Part shown: positions 9,688 through 16,947 of the stretch, piece by piece | How the letters are laid out: each line of letters begins with the position of its first letter | How positions within the stretch are numbered: position 1 is the stretch's first letter | Assembly (NCBI GenBank): GCA_001247695.2 | Contig: LGRX02014802.1 | Span: forward strand, 1 to 16,947 | Direction of reading: 5' to 3' | From: Cymbomonas tetramitiformis | Taxonomy: Eukaryota > Chlorophyta > Pyramimonadophyceae > Pyramimonadales > Pyramimonadaceae | DNA length: 16,947 nt | The notes under the pieces: generated by a model | The model's input: only the letters and a program-made list of their open reading frames with translations | Told to the model about the DNA's origin: nothing | Database searches by the model: none | Translations under genes and position numbers: made by a program

Positions 9688-10397
9688 ATGAGTCCGATGT
9701 GGTTGGGTTTGAGCCCAAGCGAGGTTGGCATACACCAACCTCGATTTCCACACCTCAAGAGGTCGCGAATTAGCTACAAACCCATAAAAATAGAACAGCC
9801 GATGCCTTATACTAAGTCGTTGCTCCTCAAACTTTGCTTACATATTCAAGGTGACCAAATGAACAAGTGAGCACGAGTCCGATGTGGTTGGGTTTCATCC
9901 CAAGCTAAGTTGACAAATGCCAACTTAGAATCCCACATCACGAGGTGCGTGCCTTTTGGCGAAAAGGGAAAGTTGCTTTACAAAACATGCGCTGCTAATC
10001 CCACCTGCACACTCCGTCGAATGATGAAACAGCAAGACGCAAAACAAGTATCACAAGCAAGACACGTGAACAATTCAGGAAAGTATCATAGCAGCCTCAC
10101 AGACTACTCGCCCTGTTAGGCGAAGGATTGTTTCTGACGGTTGTGGGCGCCAACCTTCTTTCTTAGTGTGGTCAAGCTCAAGTCAACGGACCGCGAACAA
10201 TACTGTAGAGTTAAGAGTACGAAAATAGTGTCACAGCAAATCGCGTGATCAATGGGCTTGGCATGAAATCAGAAATGAAGAAATGAATTAAAAAACCGGT
10301 TCGCCGGCTGTGTCTCATCGAACCTGTGATTCCGTCACATGCCAGTCGCGATGACTCTGTCATGTTCCGTGAACCTCCAGCGCGCCTACCTTTACCC
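9688..10397 (-). repeat. Right arm of fold-back element
   Basis: Reverse complement of 8599-9314, ending CCTACCTTTACCC next to the right-hand target duplication. It carries mirror copies of both 70-bp modules and of the ~60-codon open frame, which is best explained as duplicated non-coding sequence. Confidence 0.9.
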
Positions 10398-10402
10398 ATT
10401 GG

Positions 10403-11020
10403 AAACGGACCAGGGGTGGACAGGTATATAATCGTTTGGCTTATATAAGCCGATTATATCGCTAATGGGGATATAACTATAAGCGTCGAAAATCAGGCCA
10501 AAAAGACGCTTATATTATATCCGATATAAGCGTCTTTGCTTATATAACTATAAGCGCATATATCGGCATATAAGCGCTTATTTCGGCGATATAAGCGCTT
10601 ATATAAGCGCTTATATCACCACCACCTGGGCTGATATATTATACTGGTACTTTTATGGCTTTTAGTAAATGTTTGATTTATTTTCTTTTATATATTTTCT
10701 TGGCTTTTTGATTTCAATATGTGTCTACACACTGTGCACTGTCATATTCCGCTTGTATGACGTATCACTAAATAAAATCAGATATAGAAAATCCTGAATT
10801 CGCCCACGAACTGCTAAATTTAGGGGATTATAATCATTAAATTGTGCTTATATAAGCGTGTTTATGCTTATATAAGCGTCGATATAATATAAGCGTTGAC
10901 GCTTATATCGACGCTTATATAAGCGTCGATATTACCATTATATCACCTCGACCCACGGTTATATAAGCGCTGACGCTTATATCTCAAGAATCGATATAAC
11001 TGTCCACCCCTGAAACGGAC
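10403..11020. mobile_element. 602-bp hAT-like miniature element full of GCTTATATAAGC palindromes
   Basis: The element spans 10411-11012. It has perfect 13-bp inverted ends, CAGGGGTGGACAG, and a perfect 8-bp target duplication, AAACGGAC, at 10403-10410 and 11013-11020. An 8-bp duplication and ends of the YARNG form are the hAT signature. Both subterminal regions (10430-10615 and 10847-10995) are dense in AAGCG/CGCTT-TATA words in both orientations, many forming perfect palindromes such as AGCGCTTATATAAGCGCT; the centre (about 10620-10845) is unique AT-rich DNA. There is no coding capacity. Such subterminal repeats are known in hAT elements as transposase-binding sites, and that role is inferred here. 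The left duplication overlaps the right-hand duplication of the neighbouring fold-back element. Confidence 0.92.
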
Positions 11021-11025
11021 CAAAT

Positions 11026-11058
11026 TACCTTACCTTACTTACCTTACTTACCTTACTT
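11026..11058. repeat. CTTAC-type microsatellite
   Basis: Overlapping ACCTTACTTACCTTACTT units, alternating 5- and 4-base steps, directly beyond the hAT-like element. Confidence 0.8.
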
Positions 11059-11250
11059 AATCAGCAGCAAAGCGCGAATCCCAACGGGCGACACAGACAA
11101 ACTTTCGATCTCACGGATGCTAGACGCTAACGATGACAGTGCCACCGCAGTCGCGTAGATTTACCGCGACGCCACCCACGCGTCATAGCATGGCAACCGC
11201 GCCTAGTGGAGATCCCCTAGATCGACCCGCCTAGTACTGTAAAGACATGC

Positions 11251-11284
11251 GATGCCGCTGCCGATGCCGATGCCGCTGCCGATG
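11251..11284. repeat. Hexamer repeat GATGCC/GCTGCC
   Basis: GATGCCGCTGCC occurs twice with a GATGCC between, and the run ends in GATG; a simple minisatellite-like tract. Confidence 0.75.
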
Positions 11285-11344
11285 GGGATTTATCCGATAA
11301 TTTCTTTATGGCGAGGGATGTTCAACCGTCATGCGTACATGTCG

Positions 11345-11365
11345 GGGGATTAACTTTTAATCCCC
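11345..11365. repeat. Perfect 9-bp hairpin
   Basis: GGGGATTAA and TTAATCCCC are separated by 3 bases. No T-run or coding neighbour gives it a role; it may be a remnant of an inverted-repeat element. Confidence 0.6.
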
Positions 11366-11434
11366 ACGGTGTCACATCGATATCACCGATGTCATCCCCG
11401 ATGTCATAAGCTCGTCATTTTTCTCTGGTGGATT

Positions 11435-11484
11435 CGTGTTTTGGGGTAATGCCGCTGAGCGTGTTTTGGGGTAATGCCGCCGAG
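11435..11484. repeat. 25-bp tandem duplication
   Basis: The unit CGTGTTTTGGGGTAATGCCG... is present twice in a row with a single difference (CTGAG versus CCGAG). Confidence 0.85.
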
Positions 11485-11626
11485 AGCATTTTCACTGTGC
11501 TAAAGCATTTTTTACGGCTGAATATTATCTTCAGGATTATACTGCAGAGAGCGACACTATGAAAAATGTTTACTTTGTGCTCATATAATGCAACTAAAGT
11601 CGTAAGTCCGTGTGCCATCTCATAGG

Positions 11627-11856
11627 ATTGTGCCTAAGGCGCGGCAATTACCGGTAATTTGAAAAGGGGGTCTGGTATTACCGGTAATTTTACCGGTAAT
11701 TGCCATCCCAGTAATTTACCAAAATAATTACCGCCACTTATTGTATATGGAGTCAGGGGTAATTTGAAAAGGTGGCCTGGTATTACTGGTAAAATTACCG
11801 GTAATTACCATCCCAGTAATTTACCAAAAAAAATACTGCCGCGCCTTAATTGTGCC
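11627..11856. mobile_element. 214-bp hAT-like miniature element rich in TTACCGGTAA palindromes
   Basis: The element spans 11635-11848. Its ends are inverted (TAAGGCGCGGCA; the complement is GCCGCGCCTTA) and it is flanked by a perfect 8-bp duplication, ATTGTGCC, at 11627-11634 and 11849-11856. The first bases fit the YARNG form of hAT ends. The interior consists of two diverged copies of a ~105-bp segment (compare AATTTGAAAAGG at 11656 and 11761, CCATCCCAGTAATTTACC at 11703 and 11808) with several ACCGGTAATT palindromes. It has no coding capacity, so it depends on a transposase from elsewhere. Confidence 0.85.
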
Positions 11857-12130
11857 TAACGCTTTCCCAAAAAGCGCTTTCAAGCGCGCGTTCTTTGCAT
11901 TTCATGCGTTGCTTACACACGGCTTAATCGGCGAAGCAAGGGGAATGAGGAATCAAAATGAGTCCTGAGGTATGCATATTTTACTCGTTATTTCATGCTT
12001 ATCTCCTCGCGCTTTATTGTTCTTGCAAACTGTTGGGCTGAATAGGTTTTCGTTTGATTTAGGCGTTCGCAACCCAAACTTCACGAAAGCAATTCTAGTT
12101 CGATTCTTTGCGGAATCGAGCCAAATCTCC

Positions 12131-13219
12131 GGCAAATAAAAGGTAAACGTCTGAACTTTCATATTTTATCATATACGACACCTTAGACCTCCAGTAACTT
12201 GCATATTTCTCCTTGGCTGAGCAGAGTTTGGCGCTGTTTGACGCATTACTTACCCATATAAGATTAGGCGCACAAGGCGGAGGAATGCGCCGAAATGCCT
12301 CATCTTTGGCGCATCTTGAAGGTTATTGTAAGCACTTTCATATTTTGTATTGCATACGGTCATGAACCGTCATGAACTTTCGCAATATTGCGAGGGGTGT
12401 GTGGTATTGTGGCAGGGCGGTGCTCTACTTGCTCACACAAGATAAGGCGTACAAGGCGAAGGAATGCTCAGAAACGCCTCATCTTTGGCGCAAATAAAAG
12501 GTAACATATCGAACTTTCATATTTTCTATTGCATACGGCCATGAACTGTCATGAACTTCCACAATATTGCGATGAGTATAGGGTATTGTGGCAGTGGCGT
12601 GCATTACTTGCCCACACAAGATTAGGCGCACAAGGCGGAGGAATGCTTAGAAATGCCTCATCTTCGGCGCAAATAAAAGGTGGTATATAGGACTTTAATA
12701 TTCTCTTTTGCATACGGTCATGAACTGTCATGAACTTCCACAATATTGCGATGAGTATAGGGTATTGTCGCAGGGCGGTGCTTCAATTGGCGGTACAAGA
12801 TTCGTTGTAGAAAGTGGAGTAGTGTGCCAAAATGACCCATATTTGGTGCATATGAAAGGTAATATATAGGACTTTCATATTTGCTATTGCATATGGTCAT
12901 GAACTATCATGAACTTTCGGAATATTGCGATGGGTGTGGGGTATAGTGGCAGGGCGGTGCTTCGATTGGCGGTACAAGATTCGTTGTAGAAAGTGGAGTA
13001 GTGCGCCAAAATGACCCATCTTTGGTGCATATAAAAGGTAATATATTTGACTTTCATATTTGCTATTGCATATGGTCATGAACTATCATGAACTTTCGGA
13101 ATATGGCGATGGGTGTGGGGTATTGTGGCAGGGCGGTGCTTCGATTGGCGGTACAAGATTCGTTGTAGAAAGTGGAGTAGTGCACCAAATTGCCCCATCT
13201 TTGGTGCATATAAAAGGTG
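12131..13219. repeat. ~179-bp satellite array, about six units, two subfamilies
   Basis: The landmark GG(C/T)GCA(A/T)ATAAAAGG recurs at about 12131 (degenerate), 12309, 12488, 12666, 12845, 13024 and 13203, spacing 178-179 bp. Another, CATGAACTGTCATGAACTT, recurs near 12361, 12541, 12720, 12899 and 13078. The first unit is eroded and similarity rises towards the right. In one third of the unit the early copies carry CACAAGATTAGGCGCACAAGG-like sequence while the late ones have GGTACAAGATTCGTTG; the two versions align at moderate identity. Since 179 is not a multiple of three, the ~60-codon minus-strand frames in each unit change frame between units and are not a protein repeat. Weakly similar sequence near 11905-11965 may be an older edge of the array. 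Confidence 0.9.
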
Positions 13220-13321
13220 ATTGTCACTTGTACCATATCTTTGCACCCTCTTGCTTATTATCAACCCTTGGTCTTTGTGTTTTATGAGGCAAGTGAATGT
13301 TAGAGTCGAGTCCCCTTAGAC

Positions 13322-13918
13322 CCATCAAGAACTTTAAGGAGAGGCTGTAGAGGGGGCAGCACCTATGGAGCATGCATGGGAGCATATGGGGGATGGGCCC
13401 ACTGCAAAGAGGGCCTATAGAGGGTCAGTTTGGTATAAGGAAGGCTCCGGGGGCCTTCGGGAGCTCTCGGGGACGGCACCCTAAAGAGAGGGGGCGCATT
13501 GAGGGGAGGGGGGTGGGTGGCAAATTTGCACCCCCTTCATTGATAGGGTTCCGAGGGAGCAGCACCCGTAAGTCATGCATGGGAGCATATGGGGGACGGA
13601 CCCACTGTATAGAGGGCCTGTAGAGGGTCATTTTGGTATAAGGAAGGCTCCGGGGGCCTTCGGGAGCTCTCGGGGACGGCACCCTAAAGAGAGGGGGCGC
13701 ATGGATGGGGGGGTGTGGGTGGGTGGCAAATCTGCAGCCCCTCCATCAAGAGGCTGTAGAGGGGGCAGCACCTATGGAGCATGCATGGGAGCATATGGGG
13801 GATGGGCCCACTGCAAAGAGGGCCTATAGAGGGTCAGTTTGGTATAAGGAAGGGCCCGGGGGCCTTCGGGAGCTCTCGGGGACGGCACCCTAAAGAGAGG
13901 GGGCGCATGGATGGGGGG
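13322..13918. repeat. ~205-bp tandem repeat, about three units
   Basis: CATGCATGGGAGCATATGGG recurs at 13371, 13574 and 13780 (spacing 203 and 206). Each unit also has GAGGGCCTATAGAGGGTCA, GGTATAAGGAAGG and a block ending GGCACCCTAAAGAGAGGGGG. Units 1 and 3 are nearly identical over their first ~110 bp, while unit 2 is more diverged, so the order is not a simple decay from one side. Unit 1 has ten additional bases near 13332. The 85- and 84-codon frames inside it are by-products of the repeat. Confidence 0.9.
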
Positions 13919-13928
13919 CATGGATGGA

Positions 13929-16900
13929 CAGGATAGGGTATAGTGAGTGAAGCAGGGTGAATTGCCCATAATGCATGGCACAGCCTGAAAGGGCTGTGTG
14001 CACTGAACATTTTGGTATAAGGATGGGTGGAGGGGGCTTAGTGAGCTCCCGGGAGGGTCCATTTGGGCTAGGGGGGTAGGATAAGGAGCATTGTCATCCA
14101 GCATGTCATCAGCTGTCATACAGGATAGGATATAGTGAGTGAAGCAGGGTGAATTGCCCATGATGCATGGCACAGCCTGAAAGGGCTGTGTGCACTGAAC
14201 ATTTTGGTATAAGGATGGGTGGAGGGGGCTTAGTGAGCTCCCGGGAGGGTCCATTTGGGCTAGGGGGGTAGGATAAGGAGCATTGTCAATTTGTCATCCA
14301 GCATGTCATCAGCTGTCATACAGGATAGGATATAGTGAGTGAACCGGGGTGAATGGCCCATGATGCATGGCACAGCCTGAAAGGGCTGTGTGCACTGAAC
14401 ATTTTGGTATAAGGATGGGTGGAGGGGGCTTAGTGAGCTCCCGGGGGGGTCCATTTGGGCTAGGGGGGTAGGATAAGGAGCATTGTCATCCAGCATGTCA
14501 TCAGCTGTCATACAGGATAGGATATAGTGAGTGAAGCAGGGTGAATTGCCCATGATGCATGGCACAGCCTGAAAGGGCTGTGTGCACTGAACATTTTGGT
14601 ATAAGGATGGGTGGAGGGGGCTTAGTGAGCTCCCGGGGGGGTCCATTTGGGCTAGGGGGGTAGGGTTAGGAGCATTGCCATCCAGCGTGTCATCAGCTGT
14701 CATACAGCATAGGCTATAGTGAGTGAAGCAGGGTGAATGGCCCATAATGCATGGTACAGCCTGAAAGGGCTGTGTGCACTGAACATTTTGGTATAAGGAT
14801 GGGTGGAGGGGGCTTAGCGAGCCCCCGGGAGGGTCCATTTGGGCTAGGGGGGTAGCGTTAGGTGCATTGTCATCCAGCATGTCATCAGCTGTCATACAGC
14901 ATAGGCTATAGTGAGTGAAGCAGGGTGAATGGCCCATAATGCATGGCACAGCCTGATAGGGCTGTGCGCACTGAACATTTCGGTATAAGGATGGGTGGAG
15001 GGGGCTTAGCGAGCCCCCGGGAGGGTCCATTTGGGCTAGGGGGGTAGCGTTAGGTGCATTGTCATCCATCATGTCATCAGCTGTCATACAGGATAGGCTA
15101 TAGTGAGTGAAGCGGGGTGAATGGCCCATGATGCATGGCACAGCCTGAAAGGGCTGTGTGCACTGAACATTTTGGTATAAGGATGGGTGGAGGGGGCTTA
15201 GTGAGCTCCCGGGGGGGTCCATTTGGGCTAGGGGGGTAGGGTTAGGAGCATTGTCATCCAGCGTGTCATCAGCTGTCATACAGCATAGGCTATAGTGAGT
15301 GAAGCAGGGTGAATGGCCCATAATGCATGGCACAGCCTGAAAGGGCTGTGTGCACTGAACATTTTGGTATAAGGATGGGTAGAGGGGGCTTAGCGAGCCC
15401 CCGGGAGGGTCCATTTGGGCTAGGGGGGTAGGGTTAGGAGCATTGCCATCCAGCGTGTCATCAGCTGTCATACAGGATAGGGTATAGTGAGTGAAGCGGG
15501 GTGAATGGCCCATGATGCATGGTACAGCCTGAAAGGGCTGTGTGCACTGAACATTTTGGTATAAGGATGGGTGGAGGGGGCTTAGTGAGCTCCCGGGGGG
15601 GTCCATTTGGGCTAGGGGGGTAGGGTTAGGAGCATTGTCATCCAGCGTGTCATCAGCTGTCATACAGCATAGGCTATAGTGAGTGAAGCGGGGTGAATGG
15701 CCCATGATGCATGGCACAGCCTGAAAGGGCTGTGTGCACTGAACATTTTGGTATAAGGATGGGTGGAGGGGGCTTAGTGAGCTCCCGGGGGGGTCCATTT
15801 GGGCTAGGGGGGTAGGGTTAGGAGCATTGCCATCCAGCGTGTCATCAGCTGTCATACAGCATAGGCTATAGTGAGTGAAGCGGGGTGAATGGCCCATAAT
15901 GCATGGTACAGCCTGATAGGGCTGTGTGCACTGAACATTTTGGTATAAGGATGGGTGGAGGGGGCTTAGTGAGCTCCCGGGAGGGTCCATTTGGGCTAGG
16001 GGGGTAGCGTTAGGTGCATTGTCATCCAGCGTGTCATCAGCTGTCATACAGCATAGGCTATAGTGAGTGAAGCGGGGTGAATGGCCCATGATTCATGGCA
16101 CAGCCTGAAAGGGCTGTGTGCACTGAACATTTTGGTATAAGGATGGGTGGAGGGGGCTTAGTGAGCTCCCGGGGGGGTCCATTTGGGCTAGGGGGGTAGG
16201 GTTAGGAGCATTGTCATCCAGCGTGTCATCAGCTGTCATACAGCATAGGCTATAGTGAGTGAAGCAGGGTGAATGGCCCATAATGCATGGCACAGCCTGA
16301 AAGGGCTGTGTGCACTGAACATTTTGGTATAAGGATGGGTAGAGGGGGCTTAGCGAGCCCCCGGGAGGGTCCATTTGGGCTAGGGGGGTAGGGTTAGGAG
16401 CATTGCCATCCAGCGTGTCATCAGCTGTCATACAGGATAGGGTATAGTGAGTGAAGCAGGGTGAATTGCCCATGATGCATGGTACAGCCTGAAAGGGCTG
16501 TGTGCACTGAATATTTTGGTATAAGGATGGGTGGAGGGGGCTTAGCGAGCTCCCGGGAGGGTCCATTTGGGCTAGGGGGGTAGGGTTAGGAGCATTGTCA
16601 TCCAGCGTGTCATCAGCTGTCATACAGGATAGGCTATAGTGAGTGAACCGGGGTGAATGGCTTATGATGCATGGTACAGCCTGATAGGGCTGTGTGCACT
16701 GAACATTTTGGTATAAGGATGGGTGGAGGGGGCTTGGTGAGCTCCCGGGAGGGTCCATTTGGGCTAGGGGGGTAGCGTTAGGAGCATTGTCATCCAGCAT
16801 GTCATCAGCTGTCATACAGCATAGGCTATAGTGAGTGAAGCGGGGTGAATGGCTTATGATGCATGGCACAGCCTGATAGGGCTGTGTGCACTGAACATTT

Positions 16901-16947
16901 TGGTATAAGGATGGGTGGAGGGGGCTTAGTGAGCTCCCGGGGGGGTC
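13929..16947. repeat. 192-bp satellite array, about 15.5 units, continuing past the window
   Basis: CAGCCTGA recurs at 13981, 14173, 14373, then every 192 bp from 14565 to 16869; the one 200-bp step is an 8-bp insertion (CAATTTGT region near 14287). Every unit holds a hairpin (CACAGCC-TGAAAG-GGCTGTG). Because 192 = 64 codons, one minus-strand frame is open over many units (14260-16089, 16093-16869 and 13772-14254), reading MDPPGSSLSPLHPSLYQNVQ and so on. It is broken by a stop from a single change at 16093 and by the 8-bp insertion, and most unit-to-unit changes alter the amino acid (N/H, R/C, T/M, D/G, S/G, F/Y). No signal peptide, domain or splice-linked start is seen. I take it as a satellite, not a gene. 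Confidence 0.93.

Larger units (their letters stand above)
8599..10397. mobile_element. 1.8-kb fold-back transposon with ~710-bp arms, non-autonomous, Mutator-like
   Basis: The two arms (8599-9314 and 9688-10397) are reverse complements that differ at only about a dozen sites plus a 6-bp indel, and they enclose a 373-bp centre. The outermost bases are GGGTAAAGG...CCTTTACCC. The flanks are TTTGGAAAC (8590-8598) and ATTGGAAAC (10398-10406), 8 of 9 matching, read as a target-site duplication; 9 bp with very long inverted repeats is typical of Mutator-like elements. No transposase is present: the open frames of about 60 codons in the arms are mirror copies of each other and resemble nothing. The high arm identity suggests recent insertion or gene conversion between the arms. 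The structure is seen directly; the superfamily is inferred. Confidence 0.88.
11021..11626. other. Gene-free spacer with several simple repeats
   Basis: I find no coding exon. It contains a CTTAC pentanucleotide run, a GATGCC/GCTGCC hexamer run, a 9-bp hairpin, two GATGTCAT words in tandem (11388-11406) and a 25-bp tandem pair, described separately. Confidence 0.5.

Noticed and set aside
8591..10399. A ~62-codon protein encoded in both arms of the fold-back element
   Set aside because: The two frames are simply mirror copies of the same inverted repeat, so their similarity is not evidence of selection on protein.
12549..13264. A family of ~60-residue proteins encoded by successive satellite units
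   Set aside because: The 179-bp period is not a multiple of three, so the frame shifts at each unit and each small frame is isolated; the likeness is due to the DNA repeat.
12131..16947. A CRISPR array
   Set aside because: The repeats are adjacent 179-205-bp units without unique spacers, next to an intron-containing gene, so they are eukaryotic satellites.

Overview
The window looks like nuclear DNA of a eukaryote. The one gene I can read is split by spliceosomal introns with GT...AG borders, and the rest is mostly transposon remnants and satellite arrays. I see no bacterial-style operon, rRNA or tRNA. The lineage is not decided by the sequence: nothing here is diagnostic, although the gene family (a small secreted thioredoxin-fold protein), the short introns (86-208 bp) and the hAT- and Mutator-like elements would all fit a plant or alga.

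Layout. Positions 1-3329 hold no gene I can support. A 453-bp inverted-repeat transposon with a 9-bp target duplication sits at 3339-3791; its ends are built of a 20-bp minisatellite. Positions 3801-6724 are again without a convincing gene, apart from one possible minus-strand first exon (6307-6373). A minus-strand gene for a secreted/ER protein disulfide isomerase-like protein with one thioredoxin domain (active site CSHC) begins at 8289. Four exons down to 7533 are very well supported. The 3' end can be read two ways: a short last exon ending at 7322, or two further exons (6953-7054 and 6725-6775) ending at 6725.

From 8599 to 11848 lies a cluster of non-autonomous DNA transposons: a 1.8-kb fold-back element with ~710-bp arms and a ~9-bp target duplication (Mutator-like), directly followed by a 602-bp hAT-like element with an 8-bp duplication that overlaps the first one's right-hand duplication, and, 0.6 kb on, a 214-bp hAT-like miniature element. 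None carries a transposase gene.

From 12131 to the window end are three tandem arrays: a ~179-bp satellite with two subfamilies, a ~205-bp repeat of about three units, and a 192-bp repeat of about 15.5 units that runs off the window. The last two share a core and are probably related. Because 192 is a multiple of three, the last array has a long open minus-strand frame, but stops, a frameshift and mostly amino-acid-changing differences argue that it is not a gene. The arrays and transposons do not form a pathway with the gene; they are its genomic surroundings.
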